Shown: positions 35,401 through 45,700, numbered from the stretch's first letter. The stretch: 64,000 nucleotides of DNA from Micromussa lordhowensis (GCA_964020085.1 OZ026598.1:17657201-17721200); one strand, 5' to 3'. Numbers and translations: made by a program. Notes: generated from the letters alone by a model not told the origin.

Positions 35401-36514
35401 GGAAACAATTATAATTAGAAACCATTATTTGAAGTAAATTTCAGTTAGAATTCTACTAAAACAATTCGCTCTCGATTTCTATGAAGTGATAGTTGATTAG
35501 GCCTTTGGCCTCATCATCTATCACCTCATAGAAATCTCGAGCTCATAATCTGATTGTTAATTATTCAGGATCCATGAATAATTAGGTTAAGAGACAAAGG
35601 AATTTCATTTTGACCTACAACATACATGTAAATACTACAAACTTGTTGTTAAAAAAAGTATGAAACTACATGTAAAATTGTTCTTTAAAAAATGTGCATA
35701 CATAGCATTAAGTTTGATTGAGCCTGAAGTAAACTTCAAGCAATGTGTAAATACTACATGTAAAACTTCACTATACCTCTATGTATTGTATAACATCTAA
35801 ACAGGTGTACAGTTGAAGAATCTGAAGAGTTTTCACATCCCTTACAAGCAATCGATATTGAACACAATTACCCTGCAAATTGAATATGAAACAAGTGAGC
35901 TTCTTCAAACTCTAGAGGACTTATTATGGTAGTGAATAGAATAAAAAAACGCTATGACTCAGGTTGAGATTATTGATATGATTTTAAAATTGCATATTAA
36001 CAAGATTTTCATGTTTATATAAGCTTATAATTATGCAAAACAATTTTATACCAAATGCGTAAGTGAATTGTGCTTTTCACGCATTCTGATTGTTTAACTT
36101 GGAGGTAATCAGCAAAGTGCTATACAACTCCGAGCAGCGATTTAAGATTTATAGGTTTATTGTCAGAAATAAAGTAATGTTTTGGTACGCTAGTTATTCA
36201 GCTTGTGTGGCACAAGTATTACCCCGGGTACATATAAGCATTACCAATTATTCAGCGTCTGAGTGTCTGTGAAAGTGGCGGATATTTACAGCGCCGCAAA
36301 ACCGCATCGCCGCTCGATAAAGATCCACCACTATTCACCTCCACCTCGGTAACTAATTGTTAAAACCAAGGCCCATGGCTATCATTTGTCACTTCGCGCC
36401 GCTCACAAAAACACTGGAAAAAAAAAACTTAGTAGAGTAACTTACCAAGTATTTTCCATTTGGAGAGAACCTGCTCAGCTGATTTGTCTGCTTAAACAGC
36501 TCTGAGAAGTTCAT
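20451..36514 (-). CDS. WRAP73: WRAP73 (WDR8), WD40 centrosomal/ciliogenesis protein, 14 exons, 439 aa
   Basis: Coding exons on minus: 36514-36446, 35872-35777, 34842-34786, 33842-33726, 33598-33526, 33359-33256, 32021-31935, 31350-31216, 30229-30152, 29547-29469, 28302-28177, 21312-21229, 21021-20914, 20557-20451. All have GT-AG borders with matching phases, summing to 1320 nt. The protein starts [20 protein letters not shown] and contains family hallmarks: [123 protein letters not shown] and a C-terminal DHMCLCFL. Length is close to the ~460 aa of vertebrate WRAP73. The family works with SSX2IP/MSD1 at centrosomes and spindle poles and in ciliary vesicle docking; this is family knowledge. 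The reading frame is intact despite an intron 11 of 6864 bp full of mobile elements. It shares a short promoter region with divergent SPCS1. Confidence 0.96.
21739..21994 (-). mobile_element. tRNA-derived SINE, copy 1
   Basis: Read on minus, the head starts GGCGCGGTGGCCTCATGG, with an A-box-like GGTTAGTGCGCTCGACT and a B-box GGTTCGAGCCC, followed by a non-tRNA body (GACATTGTGTTGTGTTCTTAG, CACTTTACTCTCACGG, TAAACAGATACCGG). It ends in WRAP73 intron 11 directly beside a foldback repeat. A shorter copy lies at 30836-30935. Confidence 0.8.
21995..22148. mobile_element. 154-bp foldback MITE, left copy
   Basis: Termini TACAATCTTGGACAGTATAA and the inverted right end TTATTTTGTCCAAGATTGTA; inner inverted words CAATGATG/CATCATTG and GCGCG/CGCGC make the whole unit a hairpin with C-rich/G-rich arms. 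TA dinucleotides at both ends are typical of Tc1/mariner-type target duplication. A near-identical unit lies at 28001-28164. Confidence 0.88.
22319..22327 (+). promoter_or_regulatory. TATA-like box upstream of the Tc1 transposase
   Basis: AATATATAA about 85 bp before the transposase ATG, consistent with a short 5' UTR. Position-based inference only. Confidence 0.35.
22409..23488 (+). CDS. Intact Tc1-family DD34E transposase, 359 aa
   Basis: One uninterrupted 359-codon frame. The N-terminus (~1-115) is a paired, helix-turn-helix type DNA-binding region ([20 protein letters not shown]; later [11 protein letters not shown]). The catalytic core has D158 in FYLDGVSF, D257 in [11 protein letters not shown] and E292 in [14 protein letters not shown]. 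The D257-E292 spacing of 34 residues and the SPDLNPVEN box identify the Tc1/mariner superfamily, DD34E branch. A TATA-like AATATATAA at 22319-22327 and AATAAA at 23628-23633 bracket it, so it could be a complete transcription unit. It lies antisense inside WRAP73 intron 11. I did not find clear terminal inverted repeats directly flanking it, so element borders are unknown. It could be a young transposon, or one mobilised by the foldback ends at 21995 and 28164, or a retained gene. Confidence 0.9.
   Translation: MPGRKRIPEETKATIRALKSTTTLTLEEIALRCRISRTSVQRIASTEDKVPMKRRKFCARKKKLTPEQEALILRSIVELRDQEGSFSSRRLMERTGIHHVTDRTVRRLLNRNDYFFLQARKKGLMSQRDKDQRVEFARKMQAEYSPSVWTDSVAFYLDGVSFVYKTNPLDQARAPKGRVWRKRSEGLTQGCLAKGSKSGTGGKVAKFMVAISHGKGVLVCERYEKLDGNYFASFIDQHFNTMFERACKGLSRLWLQDGDPSQNSKAARNAMPRCHSELLKIPPRSPDLNPVENIFHIVSKKLAKDALERGITRESYEQFCERVRRTISGISQELIDRTIQSMSSRVSDIIRYNGERLKY
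23628..23633 (+). terminator. Polyadenylation signal after the Tc1 transposase
   Basis: AATAAA ~140 bp after the transposase stop codon, on the same strand. Confidence 0.4.
23640..25740. other. Non-coding part of WRAP73 intron 11 with small hairpins
   Basis: No exon recognised. It holds a hairpin at 24927-24982 (AAAGGCGGCGAAATACGAGA against TCTCGTATATCGCCGCTTT), a small one at 25398-25421 (ACGCGGATTGC/GCATCCGCGT), a short palindrome AGGCCTAGAGGCCT at 23640-23653, and an A20-type run near 25360. These look like repeat remnants. Confidence 0.5.
25747..25787. repeat. Poly-T/poly-G homopolymer tract
   Basis: About 23 T followed directly by about 17 G. It translates as poly-Phe/poly-Gly in the plus frames, which are artefacts. 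Length is likely unstable or uncertain in the assembly. Confidence 0.9.
25960..25985 (-). terminator. Likely polyadenylation signals of the Rep gene
   Basis: TTTATT on plus at about 25963 and 25981 reads AATAAA on minus, 150-175 bp past the Rep stop codon. This supports a eukaryotic-style transcription unit; no transcript evidence. Confidence 0.4.
26137..27612 (-). CDS. HUH endonuclease-SF3 helicase Rep protein, 491 aa, intact
   Basis: A single uninterrupted minus-strand frame with the domain order of rolling-circle Rep proteins. Residues ~28-135 are the HUH nuclease: motif [12 protein letters not shown] motif H84-Y-H86 in NQHYHMVIK, and a catalytic YxxK at Y127-K130 (WLYTTKED). A polar acidic/basic linker follows, with a likely nuclear signal KRKRSKR (~208-214). 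Residues ~300-470 are a superfamily-3 helicase: Walker A GPANTGKT (346-353), Walker B VIFLND (384-389), a motif C-like IFCTTKHDF (~432-440). This architecture is shared by CRESS-DNA and parvovirus Rep proteins and by endogenous copies of such genes in animals. Here the ORF is intronless, full-length and without internal stops. It sits in WRAP73 intron 11 on the host gene's strand. No capsid gene or stem-loop origin was recognised nearby. It could be a young integrated viral gene, a Rep-based transposon, or a retained host gene. Confidence 0.85.
   Translation of the reverse strand: MELLSQYVSSSSQSESSDDELQPAKVMRSVYLITYSLADLSIFPDRQSFADAVCEAVLNCEGPKTKVIQWTCCQENHKKQGNQHYHMVIKLNKIKRWLPIWKYLKNKWGVYVHFSNRHSNYYSAWLYTTKEDEDFIQSAGHPDLGNSGPPRTMAASQARAKRRQPIADLHDSQTDTTSGGEGEEAEERQQQDDRSRMTGKDASKTSVKRKRSKRLSCYEVSNIILEKKIQNRTELLVLASAQKAEGKSDLAEFVMNRGNRVVEECISTAWEMEKASDVLERSKLTRLQILEKCLQDPCTAECDGRWVVCAQQLLTWNHVPIGVFTESVRNLLEQGRGKFRNILIKGPANTGKTFLLNPLNTIYKSFTNPATSTFAWVGAEKAEVIFLNDFRWNSQIIQWHDLLLMLEGQAVHLPAPKSHFSKDLEFNNDTPIFCTTKHDFVYLKGGVIDQMETEMMAVRWKAFQFQRQIPQNEQLSIQPCARCFAELILSQ
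28001..28164. mobile_element. 164-bp foldback MITE, right copy
   Basis: Same orientation and nearly the same sequence as 21995-22148, differing mainly in the G-run length (18 against 8). Its left border reads GGACAATC, without the TA; its right border keeps TGTA. It ends 12 bp inside WRAP73 intron 11, immediately downstream of the exon 11 splice donor at 28176. Confidence 0.88.
30836..30935 (-). mobile_element. tRNA-derived SINE, copy 2 (5' part only)
   Basis: Same family as 21739-21994: reads GGTAGCCTCATGGTTAGTGG, GGTTCAAGCCCTGGCC, then CATTGTGTTGTGTTCTTG and stops. It is truncated and more diverged, in a WRAP73 intron. Confidence 0.75.
35471..35541. repeat. Hairpin-forming repeat in a WRAP73 intron
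   Basis: CTCGATTTCTATGAAGTGATAG and its inverted partner CTATCACCTCATAGAAATCTCGAG flank a GGCCTTTGGCC-type loop. A surrounding segment from ~35083 (GTAGAATTCTACTAG) with ATTCTACTAAAACAATTCG near 35450 suggests a MITE of a few hundred bp. Its borders were not resolved. Confidence 0.6.
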
Positions 36515-36793
36515 AGTTTGGGAAATATGCTTTCTTGACACAGTTCAGTGCATTCTTTGGGCTGAAAATATCACCAAATCTCCGACAACGAAACAGCCAA
36601 GAAGTTTGAAGGAACCCGCCATAATAACAAACTTGGTAACCAAGCTTGTATGATGGTCATTATTACGCATGAGCTCCATTGTGTCCGCTGACTGTAAATA
36701 CTGTTTTCTCGTCTCCTTTCTAAAGACGTGTATTTATTTCATCGGTCTCGAACTCTTTCGAGAAACGCATATGTAAAAGGCTAACTTGGAACG
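36515..36793. promoter_or_regulatory. Bidirectional promoter region between WRAP73 and SPCS1
   Basis: Only 279 bp separate the two divergent start codons, so both 5' UTRs and core promoters must fit here. It contains a palindrome, CTTGGTAACCAAG (36635-36650), and a GCCATAATA box near 36618; no TATA box is evident for either gene. Head-to-head spacing of housekeeping genes commonly reflects a shared bidirectional promoter; that is inferred here. Confidence 0.6.
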
Positions 36794-39700
36794 ATGAAGC
36801 TCCCAAATGTCTTCAAAAACATCCCAACACATATGGTGAGTTATCTTTTTTTCTCGATCTTCATATCGTAACAATTTTAACTCAAGTCCCCGCTTGGTTC
36901 TACTCTACACTCCGAAGTTCTCTGTTTTCTGTTCAAAATCTAAACCACCGTGTAAAGTTTATAAAATAAAAGCTTGCGAACATGTAAATAAGCTTTACTT
37001 TAAGCTATACAAATGAACAGTTAGATTAATTTATCAGTCTATCCAGTAACTTCATCAAGCAGAGAGCTCGACGAATTTATAAAAACAAAAGAGGTGATAC
37101 AATTTACAAAACAACACTCCGTAAGTCTATCATGATCAATACCTGCAGTGTACATGTAAGTTAAGTGTAAGTTTACAAAGGGATGATAATCTTGTGTAGT
37201 TGCTAATTTTTTTTTTTATTAAGCATTGATCTGTCATTAACCAAGCCCTTGTGACTCCATGGCTTCACTGCACTTTTGATGTGGCTCTTTTTTGGGGGGA
37301 GGGGAGGGGACTAACTTGAGCCTGTACAAAAGCCATTGAATTTTGAAGTTTCTCCATTCGTCCACGAATGGAGCATTCTGATTGGTCAGAAATGACAAGT
37401 GCCATTGATGTTACAAAAACCAGGACATCTAAGTCAAAACAAATCAATAGAACCCAGAGATTATCTGCCCTAAGGGTACACGTACATGAATGTTACGTGA
37501 TTGTAAAGTAACATGCATGTACAGTAACTTGTTCAATGTTGTTGGTATAGATTCTTTTTTGTACATAATTTTATTAATCCTCTTTCACACTGTTGCAGGA
37601 CTATGAAGGTCAAAAACTAGCAGAAAGGCTCTTCCATGTCGTAATATTGTTTTTCGGGGTAAGTCAAGTGATTATGTTTTTGTTGATCACACATTTTGTC
37701 TTGAATCATTTCATGACTGTCATTTATTGAATTTTTCATGAATTTTAGATACATGTACAGGGGTGTGGAAAAGTATTTCAATCAGTGTTTTAAAGAATGA
37801 GGGATGAGAAAAACATGCTATTATTTATGAGTATTGATTCACCTTGAAGCATTTCTTCTACCTTCACAACATCGCTGTTTTTCTAAAGAATTCTTTAAGA
37901 TGTAAAACAGCTGATAAAGAGAGCAAGGCCCAATAACTCACAAACATGCAAAAAAGCCAACTTAACAAAAAACAAACAAACAAAGCAAAAGAAGAAATGA
38001 AACAGTTAAACATCTCTTTGTATAAGTTGAGTGCCAAACAGAGAACAACATATGGTCTGGCGATATGGGGCCAGGCTTGTAAATCTTACCTTGACAAGCT
38101 TCTAAAATTGCAAAAACGAGCTCTCCGCTTTATCTTTTTCGCTGATTATAGTGAGCATGCAATTCCTCTATTTCTTGATGCTCAGGTCTTACCGATAAAA
38201 TTCCTTTATTATGAATCTATAGCTAATTTGATGTTTGACGTTCGAAATACGTCAGCTCCGTCTAATATTCAAGATCTATTTCAAGATATATCTAATGTTC
38301 ATTCTTACAATACACGTTCTTCTACCTCTAATAACTTCTATACCAAACCTTCTAGGCTATCCGTTTTAGCAAATTCCTTCTCTCGAATAGGAGTAAAAGT
38401 CTGGAATGAAATACCTCAGGCATTAAGAGATCTTTCCAAAAACGCATTTAAAAGAAAACTTAAGCAAATTTTATTCAACATTTTAGGTTCACAAGACTCT
38501 TATATAGATTTATCTCAGATAATAAAAAATGTAAAGTCCTGGTAATATTTTCCCTTACTGTCCTCTTCCAACTACATAAACTGTATCTGTACATTTAATA
38601 TTTTAAGTTAGGTTAGTGAAACGGTTTTTCTTGTTATTTCTTAATACTGTATTCCTTCTTTTTATTAATTAATTTTTGTTTGTATATATATATATTTTTT
38701 TTTTTTTTTCTTTTGTAATTTGCTTATTAAGGCATGGCCCGCCCAGATTAGCCTTTGCTAGTTGCGGGCATGCCCTTTCTGTAAATAGATCTTTAAAATA
38801 AATAAATAAATGGTAAAATGGTAAATGGTAAATGGTAGAACATTTTACTACTGCATGGTTCATATGATCTGGAACAATCTAGACAGTACCCTTAAAACCA
38901 CAAAAATTTCTACTTTTAGATTGTACCTGAAAACAAATTGATTACTGACTTTTTTAAATAACACGTCATGATGGTACAGTATGTCACTACTGTTAGTATT
39001 TGTTAAGTGATGAATTGTATGTTGTATTGTAAATCACTTCTTTTAACTTAATTAGTTTAACTACCGGTATTTAATTTGTATTGTCACTGAAAAGTGCCAT
39101 TAAGGGAGTGTGAATAAACTATTGTTTCTTTGTTTGTTTAATTCAAAATACAATATATTTGAACTATAGTACAGAGTCCTCTCCCTGGTTGTCATGACTG
39201 TTATTCTGAGTGTTTTTTTCTCCTGACAGGTTGTTGGTTTTCTCTGGGGCTATTACATACAACAGTTTGGTGCGACTATTATCTTTGTTGCTGCTGGATT
39301 TATAGTCAGTTGCGTCGTAAGTAATTTGTTGTAAACTTCACCTTAAAATTAGTCGTTCAAAAGCCAGTTAACGCTAACCCAGGATTCAAAGTTAACCGAG
39401 ATATTTACATGTATTTATCTTGACAAATGTATAAAGTGTTTTTTACTGCCTATGTTTTTTGAAGTTTGAAATTATAAAAACTCAAGACTAAAGGACAAAC
39501 AAACAAATTTAAAATAAAAACAAAAAACCTCACCGAAAATGTACAAAAGTGAAATTATCAAAGCTCTCACCAATCTTGGGTTAGCTTAATCAGGCATTGA
39601 ACAACCCAGCCCGGCTGCGATGTTGGTTTTCCAGGATGTGGGAAAACTTGAGGACTCAGATAAAAACCCTTGGAGCAAGTGCAGAACCAACGACAAACTC

Positions 39701-40024
39701 AACTCACACATGGCACTGGGCCGGAATTGAACCCATGCCACATTGGTGGGAGGCAAGCACTCGCACCACTGCGCCATAAAAAATGATCCTGAAAAACAAG
39801 CCACACGTGGACATGTAGTCACGCTATTTTTGTTAATAGTTCATCTATATTTCTAGCGTGAAACACTCTTGTCTGGGCAGTCAACTGAATGTCTCTTGTG
39901 TGATTTGTTACAGTTGGTGCTACCTCCCTGGCCCATGTACAGAAAACATGCACTCAACTGGCAGAAACCACGCCCAGAAAAAACCGACACAAAGAGAGAT
40001 GGAGGGAAGAAGAAGCAAAAGTAG
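36794..40024 (+). CDS. SPCS1: SPCS1, signal peptidase complex subunit 1 (4 exons, 99 aa)
   Basis: Exons: 36794-36835 (14 codons), 37599-37658, 39230-39316 and 39914-40024 (stop TAG at 40022); all junctions GT-AG in phase 0. The product begins MKLPNVFKNIPTHM and continues DYEGQKLAERLFHVVILFFG, VVGFLWGYYIQQFG, ATIIFVAAGFIVSC, LPPWPMYRKHALNWQKP, and ends in a Lys-rich tail. This is the SPC12/SPCS1 pattern: the DYxGQKLAE box, two hydrophobic helices (~25-42 and ~49-64) and the LPPWPxYRxHxLxW motif. The family is a small ER-membrane subunit of signal peptidase that tunes substrate choice. Length fits the ~102 aa of vertebrate SPCS1. The start ATG lies 279 bp from the divergent WRAP73 start. Confidence 0.95.
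37940..38836 (+). mobile_element. 5'-truncated LINE (CR1/L2-like), 3' end of RT ORF and tail
   Basis: A ~200-codon frame (37946-38545) matches the region after the reverse-transcriptase domain of jockey/CR1/L2-type LINEs: TTYGLAIWGQACKSYLDKL, LQKRALRFIFFADY, IPLFLDAQVLPIKFLYYES, VHSYNTRSS, IGVKVWNEIPQALRDLSKNAF. The catalytic RT part is missing. The 3' UTR has a stem-loop (GGCATGGCCCGC/GCGGGCATGCC at ~38732-38774) and a tandem AAAT/AAATGGT tail at 38797-38836, as in CR1/L2 3' ends. It lies in SPCS1 intron 2, same orientation as the gene. It is dead on arrival. Confidence 0.8.
39578..39778 (-). mobile_element. tRNA-derived SINE (second family)
   Basis: On minus: GCGCAGTGGTGCGAGTGCTTG (A-box region) and CATGGGTTCAATTCCGGCCC (B-box), then a body TGTGTGAGTTGAGTTTGTCG, CCTGGAAAACCAACATCGCAG and a tail near 39580. 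The head differs from the other SINE family in the window. It lies in SPCS1 intron 3. Confidence 0.78.
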
Positions 40025-40086
40025 ATGCTTTGCTTTTTAGGTCTTGCCTTGTAATATTAAAATGAAACATAATTAAATATCGGTAC

Positions 40087-40092
40087 AATAAA
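40087..40092 (+). terminator. SPCS1 polyadenylation signal
   Basis: AATAAA 63 bp after the SPCS1 stop codon. Confidence 0.65.
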
Positions 40093-40177
40093 TATATATG
40101 TGTACAATACTCTTGTTTGTTTTCCACAGAGGACTTTCCCCAGCTGCTGATATTGATTTTGGTTTACGAAACTTAAC

Positions 40178-40334
40178 AGACCATATATTGAACTGGAACT
40201 AGCTTGCAATAGAGGCTCATGTGGGGAAATATCATTAGAAAGAGATAAAAGTCATTTGCATTTGAAGAGACTCCCCGTATTAGCTTCAGTTGCAAGCAAG
40301 CTCCAGTCCAATATCGAGAATACGAAAATGGTCT
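40178..40334. mobile_element. MITE, TIR containing CTGGAACTAGCTTGC (copy 1)
   Basis: Left AGACCATATATTGAACTGG and AACTAGCTTGCAA mirror right TTGCAAGCAAGCTCCAGTCC and AATGGTCT; the left arm lacks ~12 bp. The same family recurs at 63754-63911. Confidence 0.72.
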
Positions 40335-42279
40335 ATTGACAACTGCTGTGCCTGGAGAAAAAAGTACACATCCACCTACTACTGCCACACACCTGGGAAT
40401 CAGGCAAACACTCTGGTGTAACTTTTTCGTAAGCAGGTGGCACCCTCGTACCCAGAGTCTTCGCTCCCCTTGAGAAGCGATCGGGAACATCGAGCCAGCA
40501 TGCGCAGTAAGGAACGATGGCTCGAGGTACGAGATCGGAGTTGGTGGCTGTGGATTGTGATAAAGGCCTTCCCGCTTTTGTACTGCCGTGTCTCCACTTT
40601 TCTTGTGGGATGCCCGTATTTTGTCACTTCTCTTGAATAAGCAAATTCAAAATTCACCAAAAGCGGCTAAACCGCAGGAAACGCTTGCATATAATCAATG
40701 GAAGCGTCTCCTCCCGTAACGCCGTTTTCGGTTTTATCTCTGATTGGAAGACAAAATGGCATGTTTTTTTTAGCGTAGTAATGAAAAACCAATGAAGGCA
40801 AATGCAAATGACTTTGGACACTCAAGTGAAAACCGCTCTTTAAACAACAATTTGTTCATTTGTCCTTCTGTAGGTTTTAACGAGAGTGGCAAGGGTGTTT
40901 TTTACTGCGGATTTCCAGCTTCAACTGCTGACTTGAGAATGTATAAGCTTCCAAGAAATATCCTCACTCACCTTTTTAATTTGCTATGATCTTTTTTTCT
41001 TCTTCCTCCTCCCCTCCTTCCTTTTGTGATCCGAAAAACACGTCCGAGCGCTTTGCTGTTCACTTTGTGATCCTTTGTGACCTAAACAAAACAGCATAGC
41101 GCGCGCTGTTATAAGCCAATCATATGCGAGGTCCAATTCGTTTGTGCGGGATCACGAACGTTAAATAACGAATCATTTTCTGATAAACTGTTCTACATCG
41201 TTTGTCTGAACTCGTGTCTCAAAGAAGAAAAATTTCTGCGTTCAGAGAATATGCTTATCTCCATAAATAACAGCTGAGAAAACGACAGGCGGAGGAAATT
41301 CTCCTTGAAAGAAAACTAACAAAGTAAAACACGAGCAATAACTAGGATTTTGTGCATAATCTCACTGTATACTCATTACCTAGAACTCTACCTAATTGCA
41401 TAAGGGTAAGTAATGGATAGGAGTCGGTGACTGTGCAGGCAACAGGCATACAACGCGGGGGATATGTGCTGAACTTGTCACCACCTACTACGGTGGTGAT
41501 TGCCACATATAGATGGACGCGCTCCAGTAGAGCGACCAAGCACCCTCATCATCTTGATACACTCCAGGAGCATAAAGAGTTTATAAAGTTACAAACATGC
41601 CCGGCTATGGGGGATTTCAAAGACATTAGATAGAGTAAAACTACGATGCATGCTCTCAGAATTATCTATGCAGTAACACAGGCCGTCGGTGAATAGAAGT
41701 ACAAATAAATCACTGAGTGATTTTTGGAGCCTTAGTGGTGTTGGCATGATACATGTACGAGTTCACCCCGGTTTCCGCTCCTGGCTCTGTATCCCAGTAC
41801 GTGATGCTAGCTTCAAATGAAACTGTATGCTGTGACGAGTCATATCAGTGCTAGTGTACCCCCGTTCGCTATACGTACCGAGTCAAGATTTTCGCCCCGA
41901 TACGAAACCCTGTATCAGAAACATGTAACAGTTGATGACCGCTCCGTTTGATATAACATCAGTCTCATGACCGAGGGGATGGGCAGTGCCCCTCCCCCAC
42001 CCCCGGAGATACCCCAGAAAAATTGGGCGGGGGTGTGCGGTCCGCTTCCCAAAACTCTTACCCTATTTATCACCAAACTCTGCGATTCAGTCCCTTCCCT
42101 ATTTATGACCTGACCAAAACTTTCGATACCCTATTTATAACCTGACCCTTAAATCGATGCCCGGTTTCAGACCTGCCTTATAATTAGTTCCCTAGTTCAG
42201 ACCGATGTTAAATTGCCGTAGAGATAATTTGTGACGAAGTGCTTTTGTTGACCGTGTTATCGAGAATGATCAATGAAAA
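40335..42279. other. Intergenic stretch between SPCS1 and the BEL element
   Basis: No gene recognised. Near 42050-42190 there are 3-4 imperfect ~33-bp repeats built on CCCTATTTATNACCTGACC, adjacent to a C-rich/G-rich run at 41990-42040. The 60-70-codon frames in this stretch have no recognisable features. Confidence 0.4.
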
Positions 42280-42284
42280 AGTAG

Positions 42285-42559
42285 TGTTGGAAACGCGGAT
42301 ATCAACACTAGTCACTCTCGATCTCTTGTAATATATTTTAATGCTCACAGCTAAAATCGCTCTCTACGTCTCGAATATGTCCCAGTCACTGTCACTCTTT
42401 TTCTATCACTCACAATACAAGCAAAGAAAGGCTCTTTTATACGCCCTCGATAAGGTTTCTAAGGAAATACAATTTACGTCATTGCTAAGATCATCTTGAA
42501 TATCAAAAGTAATGCTAACCAATTGTCACGCACTGTCACGCTCTTATATATTTCTAACA
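42285..42559 (-). repeat. BEL/Pao 3' LTR
   Basis: 275 bp, TG...CA bounded, identical by eye to the other LTR. It is preceded (element sense) by the polypurine tract at 42571-42560. Confidence 0.95.
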
Positions 42560-42747
42560 TCCTCCCCCCATTTGTCTCGGAGAGAGCAAATGTACATTCA
42601 GAAATAGAATAGTGAAGTCCTAGATCGTAACAAAACGAATTTGTGAGTAATTTATACTTATTAATTTTCGCAAAAATACGGCTCGTAAATCACATTAATC
42701 TTCAACTGCCATAGCGGCAAGTTCTCAGTTTTAGAAAACATAAGTGT

Positions 42748-45700
42748 TCAAAAGTCATGTTCATTAGCAGCAATAGCTGCAAGGCGCTCTCTTGCATCTC
42801 GTGCAGCACGGCGTGTCTCCCGTTGAGGGGCGAATTCTGCGGCATCAGGATTCAGTTCGTTTCCAGGTCCTTCCGTCTGCCGGTCACAAGTCAGCTCGAG
42901 CGGGTACAAATGTTGAATAGCTCGTTCGAGGTATGATTTCCCAGCTCGCAGCTTAGCACCTCTTACTACTCCATCGCGCCCAGTGATAAGGTCGTCCACG
43001 ATTCCCATCTTCCATTTCCCTCGGTTTCTTTCGTCCTCTTTGATAAGCATTACGTCACCAACTGCTATGGTAGAAGACTTCACTGGGTGGTTGAGGCGAT
43101 GTTGCTCGCGTAGTGACTTTAAGTACTCATCTGTCCATCGCCTCCACAGCACATCCTTGCATTTCTTAATGTACTTGGCTCGTTTTCGTAGATCTGGGGT
43201 CTCCAAATGATGATGCTCCAACTCAGGCAGTAAGTTGGGTTGTCCAAATAGGAGTGAATTCGGCGTCAGCACCGGTAACTGAGGGTCGTCTTCTACGTAG
43301 CTCAGCGGGCGGTTGTTGAGGGCCACTTCAATGTCGAGTAGGACATCTTGCAGCTCAGCCCATGTCAGCATACCGCAGCCAATTTCTTTGTATAACGCTC
43401 GCTTGACCAGGCCTATCAGTCGTTCAAATTGCCCACCCCACCAAGGCGCTCTGCTCAGGTTGAACTTCCACCTGATCCCAAGGTGTGCTAGGTAATCTTG
43501 TAATTTCTCGTCAGCCATAATGGTCCTCAGAAGTTTTGCTGCCCCGACGAAAGTTCTTCCATTGTCTGAATAGAACGTGTTTGGGCGTCCGCGGCGTGCT
43601 ATGAACCTCTTTAGACTGCTCATAAATTCTTCGGTCTCCAAGCTCGGCAGCAATTCCAGGTATATCCCACGTGTTAGGCTGCACGCGTAGAGCACAATGT
43701 AGGCTTTTCCTTCGTTCTTCTTTCCCTTCCGATATCTCATAGGTCCGGCGAAATCAACACCCACTACTTGGAATGCTGCTGTTCCTTCGGTTCGATCACT
43801 TGGTAAACTTCCAGGAGGAGGGTTTCTCAACGCAGTAGCTTGGAATCGCTTGCAGCCAAAACAGCTCTTAATAACCTTTTTCACCAGTCGTCTTAGCCTT
43901 GGCACCCAGTGATACTCGCGCACTTTAGTCATCGTAAGTCCCACTCCCCCATGGAGTGTGACCAGATGTGACAGCATTACCAGTTTCTCAGTATAGGGGT
44001 GTGTATCGGGAAGGTAAATAGGGTAATCCCCCTGGATTCTTCCTCGGCACTCCAGCAGCCCATCACTTCTTTCCTGCAGGTTCAGTTGCAGTCTGTCGTC
44101 ATCGAACTTCTCTGATCTCTTTCCACTCCTCTGTGCACGCGCGGTCCAAAAGTACTTTTGTTTCTCAATCTCCTCGGACGTAAGCGGTACCACACTTCTC
44201 TCTTCCTTGCGCTTACGGGAGTTGAACACGAAGCGTTGGATCCAGGCACAAACTCTCAGTGTCTTCCACAAAGCGAACTTCTCCAGCAACACGTCAAACT
44301 CGTCTGTCACTTCTCGGGCTCCGGCAAATACTTCTCGGGTCACTTTTGCTTCTGCTTGGCTTTCAGGAGTGCTGTTTGTCACGATGTCACATGGCCAGCT
44401 TTCTTTCTCTGCTAACCATTTGGGTCCTCTCCACCATAGCTCCTCTCCCTGCACACTCCCACCACGACTCCCCAGATCAGCAGGGTTCTCTTGACTCGTC
44501 ACGTGACGCCATTGTACGCTCAAATGTTGCTGGATCTTGCTAACCCGGTTGCTGACGAACTGTTTGTAATTTCCAGCTCCTCGTATCCAATGCAACGCCA
44601 CTGTACTGTCCAGCCAACAGTACATTTCACCGACAGGAAAGCCTTCCAGCGCGTCTCTCGTGTTAGTGATCAGGTTTGTCGCCATGTGCCCCGAGACCAA
44701 CTCCAGACGTGGAATGCTTAGGCCTTGCTTGGCCAATCTTGCTTTTGCAGTCACCAGTCCCACACTGACTCCTGAGGGTTGGGTTACCACAGCATACAAG
44801 GCAGCTGAAACCCCTCTACCACTCGCGTCACCGAAGCAGTGCAGGTCAATTTTGGTGATATTTTCTCTGTGGGCCGTGAGGGGCCTGGGTACGGTTATGC
44901 CTGTAGGTAGCCCTTCCTCCCATTTTGATAGCTCTTTGATTAACCCATCAGGTAGTTGAGTGTCCCATGGTATCTTCAGTTCACTGGCTTCGCGGTAGAG
45001 TAATTTCCCGCTCAGCGTTGTGGGTGAGACCAAACCCAGTGGGTCGTAAACTCTGGATACTTTTCCCAATACGCTTCTCTTGGTAGGCTGGGCAGGTTCA
45101 GCGGGGAACTTGACTTCAAGGGTGTCCTTTTCCATGTCCCAAGAAACTCCGAGGAGTGACCCCTGCCCTCTTTGGGGAACGCCCAGTTGCTGCTTTGCAA
45201 AGGTTTCTTGCGTCTCACTGTTCTGGTTTGTACTGACTGCGTCTAACTCTGGGGCGTTTGAATGCCATTTGTGAAGTGTAAATCCACCTTGGGCGAATAT
45301 CTCTGTCGCAGTCTCCTTAACTTGCATAGCTGCTCTCACAGTTGGACCACCATTTATTAAATCGTCAACGTACAGGCTCTTCTCTATCTCGCTCACTATC
45401 TCTGGATACGTTGCTCGACAGTTCTCTAAGTGTTGTCGAATTACTCCCCCTAGCAGGAAAGGTGATGAAGAAAGGCCAAACAAGGCCCTCGTGAACCGCA
45501 AGGTCTCCACGCGCCTCGTCTCACGGTCAGCAATCCAGTGGAAACGCATAGCGTCACGGTCCTGCTCACGGATCCTGACTTGAAGGAAGGCTTGCTTCAT
45601 GTCGCCAGTTATCAGCACCGGGTGAAATCGTGCGCGCACCAGTACTGCCCATAGTTGATTTTGTAAGGGGGGTCCCGCATGAAGACAATCATTGAGTGAG

